From assembly GCF_021287045.1 (NCBI RefSeq), contig NZ_JAJTBG010000003.1, positions 186,001 to 250,000 on the forward strand: a DNA stretch of 64,000 nucleotides, given 5' to 3'. The stretch comes from Oryzomicrobium sp. (GTDB lineage: Bacteria > Pseudomonadota > Gammaproteobacteria > Burkholderiales > Rhodocyclaceae). The notes under the pieces are model-generated. The model saw only the letters and a program-made list of their open reading frames with translations. It was not told where the DNA came from and searched no databases. Every line of letters begins with the position of its first letter. Position 1 is the first letter of the stretch. Position numbers and translations under genes: made by a program. Positions 8,255-21,100 of the stretch are shown in pieces.

Positions 8255-9190
8255 TCAGGGCGCCGTGCCGCCGGCCGGCGCGGCAAAGCCGGCTTCGCCC
8301 GGACCCGGCGCCGCCGGTGGGGCGCCGAAGATCAGGCTCTGGGGATTGCGCTCCAGGTGCTTGAGCAGCCGGTTGAGCTGGCGCACGTCGGTGGCCACCT
8401 GGCCGGCCAGTTCGTCCCAGCGCGGCGAGAGCACGCCAAAGCCGCTGCCGGCGGATTCTTCCACGCCCCGGTCGAGGCGTTCGGCCACGGATTGCAGGCG
8501 CACCGCCAGCTGCTGGGCCTCGCGCAGGGTGCCGGCGGCCTCTTGGGTGGCGGCGGCGGTGTTCTTGAGGGTGCTTTGCAGGGCGGCGACGTTCTCGGGC
8601 GAGACGGCGCTGCGCAGGCCGGCCAGGGTGGGTTGCAGTTCCCGGGTGGCGGCTTCCAGGTGGTCCAGGGTGGCGGCCATGCGCGCCCGGTTGTCGTCGT
8701 CGGTGAGCTTGTTGAGGTTGGTCACCAGCTGGCGTACCTGGCGCAGCACGTCGGCGCCGGAATCGGCCAGTTCATCCACCAGGGAGGGCTTCATGGCGAT
8801 CACCGCCGGGGCCTGTTCCGTGGACACCAGGGGCGTGGGGTCGCTGCCCGATTCTTCGAGCTGCACGTAGGCAATGCCGGTGATGCCCTGGTAGCCGAGC
8901 TTGGCGGTGGTGCCGCGGGTGAGCGGCACGTCGTCGCGGATGCGGATGCGGATGTGGATCACCGCCGGATCGCGGTGGTCCAGGTCGATGCCCTGCACCC
9001 GGCCGACCCGGATGCCCCGGTAGCGCACCTGGCCCTGGGGGTTGAGGCCGGTGACGTTGGCCCGGGTCTCGACCACGTAGTCCCGGGTCTTCTCCTGCTT
9101 GTTGCCGAACCACCAGAAGGCAAAGGCCGCGGCGATCCCGAGCAGGATCACGAACAGGCCGGCAAGAAGGGCATGGGCACGATTTTCCAC
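8255..9190 (-). CDS. MCE-domain protein (MlaD-like lipid-binding subunit)
   Basis: 311 aa. One N-terminal membrane anchor (ALLAGLFVILLGIAAAFAFW, residues about 6-28), an MCE domain at about residues 35-115 (ETRANVTGLNPQGQVRYRGIRVGRVQGI, split here as the VxGLxxGxxVxYxGxxVGxV pattern), then a long alpha-helical part rich in leucine heptads and a Pro/Gly/Ala-rich tail. MCE proteins form hexameric rings that carry phospholipid between inner and outer membrane in concert with an MlaFE ABC transporter. It lies 23 bases after the ATPase gene in the same operon. It is longer than E. coli MlaD (about 183 aa), matching the longer MCE proteins found with PqiC-type lipoproteins. Confidence 0.9.
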   Translation of the reverse strand: MENRAHALLAGLFVILLGIAAAFAFWWFGNKQEKTRDYVVETRANVTGLNPQGQVRYRGIRVGRVQGIDLDHRDPAVIHIRIRIRDDVPLTRGTTAKLGYQGITGIAYVQLEESGSDPTPLVSTEQAPAVIAMKPSLVDELADSGADVLRQVRQLVTNLNKLTDDDNRARMAATLDHLEAATRELQPTLAGLRSAVSPENVAALQSTLKNTAAATQEAAGTLREAQQLAVRLQSVAERLDRGVEESAGSGFGVLSPRWDELAGQVATDVRQLNRLLKHLERNPQSLIFGAPPAAPGPGEAGFAAPAGGTAP

Positions 9191-12100
9191 GGCAGGCAGT
9201 CGTCGTCAGGAAGTCAGGGTTGAGGGGCAGGCGCGCCGGCAAAGAAGGCCTGGATGAAGGGGTGGCCGCTGCGCCGCACCGCTTCCGGGGAGCCTACCGC
9301 CACCAGCTGGCCGTCGGCCAGCACCGCCACCTGGGTGGCGAGAGCCGAGAGGGATTCGACGTCGTGGGTGACCATCACCACGGTGAAGTGCAAGGCTTCC
9401 TGCAAGCAGCGGATCAAGTGCACGAAACTGCGGCTGCGGTCCGGGTCCAGGCCCGAGGTGGGCTCGTCGAGCACCAGCAGGTCCGGCTCCAGGGCCAGGG
9501 CCCGGGCCAGGGCGACGCGCTTGACCATGCCGCCGGACAATTCGGCCGGCATCAGGTGGGCGTGGCGCGGTTCCAGCTCCACCTGGGCCAGCTTCTGCAA
9601 CACCAGGGCGCGGATTAGGTCCGGGTCGAACCACTTCAGTTCGCGCAGCGGAAAAGCGATGTTGTCATAGACCGACAAGGCCGAAAACAGTGCCCCTTGC
9701 TGAAAGAGCACGCCGAGGCGGCGCTTCAGGGCGCGGCGCTCGTCCCCGGGCACCCGGTACAGGTCGGCGCCGAACAGGCGCACCTGGCCCTGCCAGGGCG
9801 GCAGCAGGCCGACCATCTGGCGCAGCAGGGTGGTCTTACCGCTGCCCGAGCCGCCGACGATGGCGCACACGCTGCGCCGCGGCACCTCCAGGGAAATGCC
9901 CTGGTGGATGACGTGGCGGCCATAGCGGGACCACACTTGGTCCAGGGCCACCGCCGGGGTCGGGTCGCAGGGGCCGTTCATTGGGCGGGAATCCCGATTT
10001 CCCGGGTGATCAGGGCGAAGATGGCGTCGGCCAGGATCACCACGGTGATGGCGGTGACCACCGAACTGGTGGTGCGGGCCGACAGGCTCTCGGTATTGGG
10101 CCGCACCTTGAGGCCGAAGTGGCAGGCGATCTGGGCGATGAGAAAGCCGAACACGGCGCCCTTGGTCAGGGCGATCCACAGGTTGGGCACCGGCACCGCC
10201 CGGGCCAGGCCGTGGAGCAGGAAGTCGAAGGTCAGCCCCAGTTGCAGGTGGGCCGAGACCATGCCGCCGAGCAGGCCCATGGCCGAGGTCCACACCACCA
10301 GCAGCGGCATGGCCAGGGTCAGGGCCGCCACCCGGGGCAGCACCAGGCGCAGGGTGGCGGGAATGCCCATGGTGGTCAGGGCGTCGATCTCCTCGGTGAC
10401 CCGCATCACGCCGATCTGGGCGGTCATGGCCGAGCCGGAGCGCCCCGCCACCAGCACCGCGGCGAGCACCGGGCCAAGCTCGCGGATGATGGCCAGACCC
10501 ATGACGTTGACGATCAGGGGCTCGGCGCCGAAGTTGCGCAGTTGCAGGGCAGACAGGTAGCTGATCACCACGCCGACGAGAAAGCCCACCAGGGCCGTCA
10601 CCGGCAGGGCCTGGGCACCGCTCTTGTAGACGGTGGCGGAAAACTCGCGGAAGGGAATCCGGCGCGGGTTGCGCAGCAGGCCCACGGCATCCAGGACGAG
10701 CCGGCCGAGCAACTCGGTGAGTTCGACGAAATTGCGCCCGGCGCGCAGCACTTGGTTGCCCAGGGCCTCCACCTCGGCGAAAGGCCGGCGCGGTGCCGGC
10801 GGCAGGGCCTCGGGCACCGCCGCGGCCCGAGCGAAGGCCACCCGTTCCTCGTCACCGAGGGCCACCTCGGCGGGCCAGGCCCGGCCCCAGGCCCGCCACA
10901 CCAGGGTGGCGGCGGCGCTGTCGAGGCGCTCCACCCCGGTCAGGTCCCAGGGCAGGCGGCGGGCGGCGAAATCGGCGAGGCGGGCTTCGAGGACGTTGCG
11001 GGGCACGGGCTGGCGGACCAGGTTGGCCAGCGTCCAGTCGCCGGCCAGGACGATGCGGCCGCCCTCTTCCTTGAGAACCAGTCCCCCGCCGGGCATTTAG
11101 GCGGCTTGGGTAAAGGCGCCCGGTACGACCCGGGGGGCCTCGCCCTCTCCCGGCAGGGCGACCACGTTGCCGCTGCGCTCGCCCCGTCCCCGGGGCTTGA
11201 GCCGGAACGTCAGGCCGACGCCGCGCCAGGCCTCGGCCTCGTCGTCCAGGGCGGCAGCGGTGAGCGGGTTGGCGGCCAGCCAATCGCCGGGCAGTTCGAG
11301 CAGGAAGCCCTTGTCGCCAGCACGCACGCCCCATTCGCTGGGCGGGTGGCTTTCCCGGGAGCGCATCAGGATGGTGGCCAGGCGCAGGGCAAAGACCATC
11401 AGCCAGTTAACGTCGCCGTAGGGCAGCGCCCCCACCTTCTGCAACTTGCCCTTGTGGCCGAGCACCAGCATGGCCAGGCGGGCCTGCTCCTTCTTGGAGA
11501 AGCCGGGCATGTCGGCAAAGGTGAGGATGTAGGCGCCGTGCTTGTGGTAGCCGTTGTGGGCCACCGACAGGCCCAGCTCGTGCAGCCGGGCCGCCCAGCA
11601 CAGGAAGTGCTCGTCGTTGACGTGCTCCACCGGGTGGGTGTCGAGCCGCCCCGGGGTGAGGGCGCGGAACACGGTCAGGGCCACCTGCTCGACCCGGCCC
11701 GCCTGGGCGGAATCGACCTGGTAGCGGCGCATGAACTGGGTGACCGTGGCGTCGCGCATGTCGCTGTGGTGGAAGCGGCCGAGCAGGTCGTAGAGCACCC
11801 CCAGGCGCAGGGCGCCGTCGGCGTAGGTCATGCGCTCGATGTTCAGCTCCTGGAACACCGCCATCATGATCGCCAGGCCGCCCGGGATCACCGGCAGGCG
11901 GTCGGACTTGAGGCCTTCCAGGTCCAGGGCTTCCAGGGAACCGGCCTTGATCAGCAGGGCCTTCATGCGCTCCATGCCGGCCCGGGTAATGCCGATGGCG
12001 CCCCCCGGGTTGAGGCCGTTCAGTTCCAGCACGTCGGCGATGGCCCGGGCCGAGCCGGAGGAGCCCACGGCCTCTTTCCAGCCCTGGCGCAGGTAGTCGT

Positions 12101-15100
12101 GGGCGATGGTCTGGATTTCCTTGCCGGCGGCCACCTCGGCCTCGCGGAAGCGCTTCTTGTCGATGCGCCCGTCCGGAAAGAAGCGCCCGGTGTAGCTGAC
12201 ACAGCCCATGTACAGGGATTCCATGGCCATGGGGTCGAAGCGCTTGCCGATGATGAATTCGGTGGAGCCGCCGCCGATGTCCACCACCAGTCGCTTGTGG
12301 GCCACCTGGGGCAGGGAGTGGGCGGCGCCGATGTAGATCAGGCGCGCCTCTTCGCGGCCGGCGATGATTTCGATGGGAAAGCCCAGGGCGGCCTCGGCCA
12401 GTTGCAGGAATTCGCCGGCGTTCTTGGCCACCCGCAGGGTGTTGGTGGCCACGGCCCGGACCTTTTCCGGCGGAAAGCCGCGGATGCGCTCGCCGAACTT
12501 GGCCAGGGCGTCCAAGGCACGGCGCTGGGAGGCGTCGTCCATGTAGCGCTCGGCAGTCAGCCCCGAGGCCAGCCGGACCGCCTCCTTGAGGGAATCCAGG
12601 GTATAAATCTGGTCATCCACCACCCGCCCGACTTCGAGGCGAAAGCTGTTGGACCCGAGGTCGACAGCGGCAATCAATTCGTTTTGCATGATGGGCGGGA
12701 GGCGACGATGCGGCGCTAGGCCGGGATGGAAAACCGGGGCATTCTAACACCCCGGCACGGCGGAAAAGGGGTTGCAAACGCTTCGCACTACCGGGCCAAA
12801 CCCCGCGCCAGTACTAGATCTTAGCCATACCGTGAAAAAATTCCGCCTGTCATCTTTGCGCAACAACCCTGTAACATAATTTGGCGCCCCAACACCGAAT
12901 ACTGCCCGCCGACAGAGCCCCCGACGCCATGAACCGCATGACCTTGACCCGCCGCTTTCCCCCGGAAAATTACCTGAACCGCGAACTGGGGCTGCTCGCC
13001 TTCAACCGCCGGGTGCTGGCCCAGGCCGAAGACGCCCGCATGCCCCTGCTCGAACGGCTACGCTTCCTGTGCATCGTCTCCTCGAACCTGGACGAGTTCT
13101 TCGAAATCCGCGTCGCCGGACTCAAGGAACAGCTCAAGCTCGGCTCCACCACCCGCACCACCGACGGCAAGACGCCCCGGGAGGTGTACCGCCAGGTGAG
13201 CCATGAGGCGCACCGCATGGTGGCCGAGCAGTACACCCTGCTCAACCAGGAGATCCTCCCGGCCCTGGACGCCGAGGGCATCCGCTTCCTGCGCCGCACC
13301 ACCTGGACCGACATCCAGCGGGAATGGATTCGGGACTACTTCTTCCGCGAGGTGATGCCGGTGCTCACCCCGATCGGCCTCGACCCCTCCCACCCCTTCC
13401 CGCGCATCCTCAACAAGAGCCTCAACTTCGCCGTGGAACTGGAAGGCCGGGACGCTTTCGGGCGCAATTCCGGCGTGGCCATCGTCCAGGCCCCCCGGGC
13501 CTTGCCCCGGGTCATCCGCCTGCCCGCCGAGCTGGCCGGGTGCGAGTACGGCTACGTCTTCCTCTCGTCGGTGCTGCACGCCTTTGTCGGCGAGCTGTTC
13601 GCCGGCATGACGGTGCGCGGCTGCTACCAGTTCCGCGTCACCCGCAATTCCGACCTGTTCGTGGACGAGGAAGAGGTCAAGAACCTGCGCACCAAGATTC
13701 AGGGTGAGCTGCCCCAGCGCCACTTCGGCGACGGGGTGCGCCTGGAGGTGGCCGACAGCTGCTCGGACACCATGTCCGAATTCCTGCTCAACCAGTTCGC
13801 CCTGGAGCCCCAGGACCTGTACCGGGTCAACGGCCCGGTGAACCTGGTGCGCCTGATGCAGGTGCCGGATTGGGTGGACCGCCCCGACCTGAAGTTCCCG
13901 GCCTTCGCCTCGGGCTTTCCCAAGGCCTTGCAGAAGAAGCGCAGCGTGTTTTCCGCCATGCGCGAGGGCGACATCCTGCTGCACCACCCCTACCAGAGCT
14001 TCGCCCCGGTGGTGCAGTTGCTCGAAGAGGCCGCCGACGATCCCCAGGTGGTGGCGATCAAGATGACGGTGTACCGCACCGGCACCGACTCGGTGCTGAT
14101 GAACGCCCTGATCCGCGCCGCCCAGAACGGCAAGGACGTGACCGCGGTGGTGGAACTGCTGGCCCGCTTCGACGAAGAGGCCAACATCAACTGGGCCAAC
14201 AAGCTCGAAGAGGTGGGGGCCCACGTGGTCTACGGCGTGGTGGGCTACAAGACCCACGCCAAGATGCTGATGATCGTGCGCCGCGAACGGGACGAGGACG
14301 CGGGCCGCAGCCGCCTGCGTCGCTACGTGCACCTGGGCACCGGCAACTACCACCCGCGCACCGCCCGGCTGTACACCGACTTCGGCCTGCTCACCAGCAA
14401 CGAGGAAATGGGGGCCGACGTGTCAGAGGTGTTCAAGCAGCTCACCGGTCTCGGCCGCGCCCAGGCCCTGCATCACCTGTGGCAGGCGCCCTTCTCCCTG
14501 CATTCCAACGTGGTCGCCGCGATCAAGCGGGAAACCGAAGTGGCCAAGGCCGGCGGCAAGGGCCGCATCATCGCCAAGATGAACTCCCTGCTGGAGCCGG
14601 AAACCATCGCCACCCTCTACGAGGCCAGCCAGGCCGGGGTGGACATCGACCTGATCGTGCGCGGCGTGTGCGCCCTGCGCCCGGGGGTGAAGGGGCTGTC
14701 CGAGAACATCCGGGTGCGCTCGGTGATCGGCCGCCTGCTCGAACACCACCGCATCTTCTACTTCTGGGCCGAGGGCGAGGAAAACGTCTACCTGTCCAGC
14801 GCCGACTGGATGGAGCGCAACTTCTTCCGCCGCATCGAGCTGTGCTTCCCGGTGCGCGATCCGCGCCTCAAGAAGCGCGTCATCGCCGAGGGCCTGCGCA
14901 TGTACCTGGCGGACAATCAGCAAGCCTGGGAGATGGATTCCAACGGCACCTACCACCGCAAGCGCCAGGGCCGGGCCAAGCCCCGGTCGGCGCAAAACGA
15001 GCTGATGGCGGCCCTGGGCGGGGTCTGAGGGCGCGCGCCCTGCTCACCCGCCCCCCCTGAGCGCCGCACCGGGGCTGGCGCCAGGGCGGCCAACCCAGTC

Positions 15101-18100
15101 CCAAATCCGGCGCCGGGCCGGGTGATGCATGAGACCGGGCGTCCCTGCCGCCCCTTCGTTTTGCGCGGCGCCGCTATCGGCGCGCGCGTCCTCCAGGGAA
15201 GCTGGAAGGCCCGCCCCGCCGGCGCGGGGTATGATCGGCAGCGAGGCAAGATGCCGCCTTGGCAAGCCCCGAACGATTGCAGCCGCCGGGCAGCGGTATG
15301 CGGCATGCCCCCGAACCTGGACAGCGAGGAGAGCGCCATGTTGATCAACAAGGCAAGCGAGCGGGAATGGATGGCGACCCACTACCCGGGCATCGAGCGC
15401 AGCCTGTTCCGCCACAACGAGGAAGGCGGGCGCTCGTCCCTGGTGCGCCTGACCCAGGGCGCCCATTTCCCCCGCCACCTTCACCTGGGCGGCGAGGAGG
15501 TGTTGGTGCTCGACGGGCGGGTGGCCATCGACGGGGTGGCGCTCGAAACCGGCGACTACCTCTACACCAGTCCCGGGGAGGAACACGACGTGGTGGCCCT
15601 GTCCGAGGCGGTGATCTTCGTCTCTTCCCAGAAGCCCACGCCCCTGGTCAATCGCTAGACGGACCAGGCTCCGCACGGGTCCGGATACGAAAAACGGGAA
15701 AGGTTCTCCCTTTCCCGTTTTCATGACGCTTCTGCCAAGCCCCGCGCCAGCGCTGGCGCGCAGGCTGCCCCGCTTACTTGGCCTGGGCGACGTCCGGCAG
15801 CACGATGTTGACTTCCAGCACCTCGAAGTTGCCCTGCTTTTCCAGGGAGACCTTGATGTCTTCCTGGTTCACCGAGACGTACTTGGAGATAACCTGGATC
15901 AGCTCCTGCTGTAGCTTGGGCAGGAAGTCCGGCGCGCCGGCGGACGCGTCGGTGCGTTCCCGGGCGATGATCAGTTGCAGGCGCTCCTTGGCCACCGAGG
16001 CGGATTTCGGCTTCTGGCCGAACAGAATGGAAAGCAGCGACATGGTCACTTCCCTCCGAAGATGCGCTTCAAGATGCCGGGCTTTTCATAGTCGACGAAG
16101 CGCAGGGGCTTGTCCTCGCCGAGGAAGCGGGACACCACGTCCTTGTAGGCTTCGGCCACGTCGCTACCGTCCATGTGGATCGCCGGGGTGCCCTGGTTGG
16201 ACGCCTGAAGCACGATCTCGGATTCGGGGGTAACGCCCAGCAGGGGGATGCGCAGCAGTTCCTGCACGTCCTTGTAGGACAGCATCTCGCCGTCCTCGAC
16301 GCGCTTCGGGCTGTAGCGGGTCACCAGCAGGTGCTCCTTGACCGGCTCGTTGCCTTCCTTGGCGCGGCGGGACTTGGACTGGACGATGCCCAGGATGCGG
16401 TCGGAGTCGCGCACCGAGGACACTTCCGGGTTGGTCACCACGACCGCCTCGTCGGCGAAGGTCAGGGCCATCACCGCGCCCCGCTCGATGCCGGCCGGGG
16501 AATCGCACACGGCGTAGTCGAAGCCCATGTGCTCCAGCTCCTTGAGCACCTTCTCCACACCCTCTTCGGTCAGCGCGTCCTTGTCCCGGGTCTGGGAGGC
16601 CGGCAGGATGAAGAGGTTCTCGGCGTGCTTGTCCTTGATCAGGGCCTGGGACAGGTTGGCCTCGCCGTTGAGCACGTTCACCAGGTCATAGACCACCCGG
16701 CGCTCGCAGCCCATGATCAGGTCCAGATTGCGCAGGCCGACGTCGAAGTCGATGACCGCGGTCTTGAAGCCGCGCAGCGCTAGGCCCGACGCGAAGGCGG
16801 CGCTGGTGGTGGTCTTGCCCACACCACCCTTGCCGGAAGTGACGACGATGATTTTCATGGGACCCCTTCTGATTTATCAGTGATTCGGTAGTGATTCGGA
16901 TGCAGCGGAAGCGGCGGCCTCAGCGCAGGTTGAGCGGCTCCAGCCGCAGCTGCTGGCGCGCCGCGTCGGCGCCGCCGTCGAGGCGAACCTGGACCGGCTG
17001 GCCGGTGAGGGCTTTTTCCGAACCGGGCTCGAAGGTCCGGTAGACCCCGGCGATCGAGACCAGCTCGGCTTCGAAACAGGTGGTGAAGATGCGCGCCCCG
17101 GCATCGCCCAGGGCGCCGGCCAGGGCCCGGCCGCGCAGCGGCGCATAGACGTGGATGTTGCCGTCGGCGATCACCTCGGCCCCCGGGTTGACCATGGCCA
17201 GCACGATCACGTCGCCGCCCCGGGCATAGACCTGCTGGCCCGAACGCAGGGGCCGGTCCACCACCAGGGTGCCGGTGAAGGCGGGAGTCGGCACCGGAGC
17301 CGCCACGGGTTCGGGCGCGGACGCAGCGGCAGGCGCGGGCGGCACCGCGTCGGCGAACAGGTCGCCGATGGCGTTGGCGGAGGTATCGGCTTCAACGACG
17401 GCGGCAGGAAGCTGCTCATCCGCGGACACCGGCACCGGCGCAGCATCGCTGGCGCGGGCCGGGCGGGCGGCGGTTTCCACCTCCTCGGCGATCACCAGGC
17501 CGGCAGCCCGGGCGGCCTCGGCCTGGGCCGGAGAGGCGTTGCGCACGGCGAACGGGGTGAGCTGGTGGCGGCGCAGCAGGGGCAGCAGGGTGTCCCAATC
17601 GGGCAGCGCCTCGGGCGCCAGGCCGGCCAGGTCCACCACCGTGGGATCGTGGCTGAAGAAATCGGGGGCGGGACCGCACAGGTCGGCCAGGGTGCGTTCC
17701 ACCGCGCCGGCGTCGGCGCTGCCCAGGGCGGCGTGGAGCACCGTCAGGGACAGGGTGGAACCCTTGAATTCGAGGATGGGGGCGGACTTCATCGGGGCCC
17801 AGGGCTTAAAAAAGGCGCAAGTCTAGCAGAGGCTGGCGACGGCAGCCCCGGGGGCGGAGCACCGGGCGGGACGGAACGGCGGCCAGGCGCGCGCTCATCC
17901 GCGCCGCGCCCCGACCACGCCGTCCACGTCGTGGATCAGCTTGAGCACCCGCTTCATCTGGGCCAGCTCGCCGATCTCCACGGTGAACCCCATGTGGGCC
18001 TTGCCCTGCTTGGAAAGAGTGTTCACCCCGATGACGTTGATCTTCTCCTTGGCGAAGATGTCCGAGATGTCGCGCAGCAGGCCCTGGCGGTCGTGGGCGT

Positions 18101-21100
18101 CCACCACGATGTCCACCGGGAAGATGCCTTCCGGCCGGCCGCCCCACTCCACCTCGATCACCCGTTCCGGGTGCAGGGCCGAGAGCATGGCGAAGTTGGG
18201 GCAGTCGTGGCGGTGGATCGACACGCCCTTGCCCCGGGTGACGAAACCGCCGATCTCGTCCGGCGGCGCCGGCTTGCAGCAGCGGGCCAACTGGGTGAGC
18301 AGCTTGTCCACGCCGACGATCAGGATGCCCCGGTCGGCAGGATCGACCTTGCTGCGCTTGCGCGGCGCCGGCTCGGCGGCGCGCTCGTCCGTGGGCGGCT
18401 CATGGCCGCGCACGGTGGCCTGGAACAGGCGCAGGCCCAGCTCGCCCCGGGCGGCGGCAATGTACAGGTCGTCGGCCTTGGCGAAGCCGAGCTTGCCCGC
18501 CAGTTCTTCCAGGTTGGCCCCGCCGGCGCCCAGGCGCTGCAACTCCTTGGCGATGATGGTGCGGCCTTCGGCCAGGGTTTCTTCCAGGGCCAGGTTGGAG
18601 AACCAGGTGCGCACCTTGGTGCGGGCGCTCTTGGTGGCGATGTAGCCCAGGCTGGGGTTGAGCCAGTCCCGGGACGGGCCGCCCTGCTTGGCGACGACGA
18701 TCTCCACCTGCTGGCCGGTCTGCAAGGCGGTGTTGAGGGGCACCAAGGCGCCGTTGACCTTGGCGCCGCGGCAGCGGTGGCCCAGGTCGGTATGCACCCG
18801 GTAGGCGAAGTCCACCGGGGTGGAGCCCTTGGGCAGATCCACCACCTTGCCCTGGGGGGTCATCACGTACAGGGTGTCGTCCAGGGCGGCCTGCTTGTAG
18901 TGCTTGACCCAGTCGGAGGAGTCGGTGACTTCTTCCTTCCAGGTGAGCAGCTGGCGCAGCCAGGCGATCTTGTCGTCGTAGCCCTCGTCGCTGCGCTTGC
19001 TGCCTTCCTTGTAGCGCCAGTGGGCGGCGATGCCCAGCTCGGCGTGGCGGTGCATCTCCCAGGTGCGGATCTGCACTTCCAGGCTGCGCCCGTCGGGGCA
19101 GCGCACCGCGGTGTGCAGCGAGCGGTAGTAGTTGCCCTTGGGGTTGGAGATGTAGTCGTCGAATTCCTTGGGGATCGGCGTCCAGATGTTGTGCACGATG
19201 CCTAGCACCGTGTAGCAGTCCTTGACCTCGTTGACGATCACGCGCAGGGCGCGGATGTCGTAGACCTCGGAAAACTCCAGGTCCTTCTTGCGCATCTTGT
19301 TCCAGATGGAATAGATGTGCTTAGGCCGGCCGTAGACCTCGGCCTGCACGCCCACCGCCGCCACTTCCCGCTTCACCCGCTCGGTGGCGTCGGCGATGAA
19401 CTGCTCCCGCTCGACGCGCTTCTCGTCGAGCATCTTGGCGATCTTCTTGTAGGTGTCCGGGTGGAGGAAGCGGAACGACAGGTCTTCAAGTTCCCACTTC
19501 AGCTCCCACACCCCCAGGCGGTTGGCCAGGGGGGCGTACAGGTCCAGGGTCTCTCGGGCGACGTGGACGCGCAGTTCCTCGGGATGGGCGGCGTAGTAGC
19601 GCAGGGTCTGGGTGCGGGAGGCCAGGCGCAGCAGCACCACCCGGATGTCCTCGACCATGGAGAGGAGCATCTTGCGCAGCACCTCGACCTGGGCCTTCAC
19701 CTCCTTGGGGTTGGCCTCGGTGTCGGCGACGAAGTCGCGGGTGATGGGGCGCAGCCGGTTGAGGCGGGAAATGCCGCTGACCAGATGCACCACTTCCTTG
19801 CCGAAATCGTTCTCGATGCGGACTAGGCCGTGCTCGTGGTGGCTGGGGGCGGCGAACAGCAGGGCGGCGACGCGGCTGTCGCAATCGAGCTTGAGGCCCA
19901 CCAGGATCAGGGCCATCCCCAGGGCATGGGACCACACCCCCTCGCCGCTGCCCAGGATGGCGTCGCCATAGGCGTCCTGGGCGAACAGGGCGGCGGCGCG
20001 CAGCCGCTCGGCATCCTCGGGGCCGAGGCCCTCGCTCAGGGTGGCGAGGGTCTGATCGAAGTCGGCCTGGGCGGCCACGGAATGAGCGACGGAAACCATG
20101 GTGACAATTATACGGTGCCTTGCCCCACCTGGCATGGGATTGCGGCGCAGATTACGCTGAAAACCGCGCCGGAGCGGGCAATCCCCCTGGCCCGACGCCC
20201 TTGCCAGCGACATGGGGAAGGCCTACCGTGGCAGGCCGATTTCATCCGGAGCCTCCTATGGAACCCCGCATCAGCCTGATTACCCTGGGCGTTTCCGACC
20301 TGGAACGCTCCCGCGCCTTCTACCGCGACGGCCTGGGATTCACCCTGCGCCCGGAAAGCCAGGACGGCATCGCCTTCTTCGCCCTGAACGGGCTGTGGCT
20401 GGCCCTCTATCCCCGGGACGCCCTGGCCGAGGACGCCCGCCTGCCGCCCAGCCCGGCGGCGCCCGGGACCTTTCCCGGCTTCACCCTGGCCCACAACCTG
20501 CGTACCCGGGCCGAGGTGGACGAGGTGCTGACCCACGCCGTGAAAGCCGGCGCCAAACTGGTGAAGCCCGCCGAGGAAGTGTTCTGGGGCGGCTACAGCG
20601 GTTACTTCGCCGACCCGGACGGCTTCCTCTGGGAAGTGGCGCACAACCCCTTCGTCTGGATCGAGTAAGGGCACCGCTTCCGCCATTCCCCTCCCTTTCC
20701 CGCCGCTCCAGCCGGACACCGCCGCCGGCGCTGTCGACGGCCCGGCCGCGGGTGGCATAATCGCCTTCCCCAACCCGGCGCAGCCGTCAGGCCAACGCCG
20801 GAGCCCGCCCCAGAAAAACCAATAAACCGCCATGGCCCCCGAGTCCCGGGCGCACCTGCTGCGCCACCCCTACCTGCTGCTCACCCTCACCGCCCTGTTC
20901 TGGTCCGGCAACATGGTGCTGGGCCGGGCCATCCGCGCCGACGTGCCGCCCTTCGCCCTGGCCTTCTGGCGCTGGAGCCTGGCCTTGCTGCTGGTGCTGC
21001 CCCTGGCCCTGCCTCACTTGCGTAGCCAGTGGCCGATCCTGAGGAAGGGCTGGAAGCCGGTGGTGCTCCTCGGCGTTCTCGGCGTGGGCTGCTACAACAC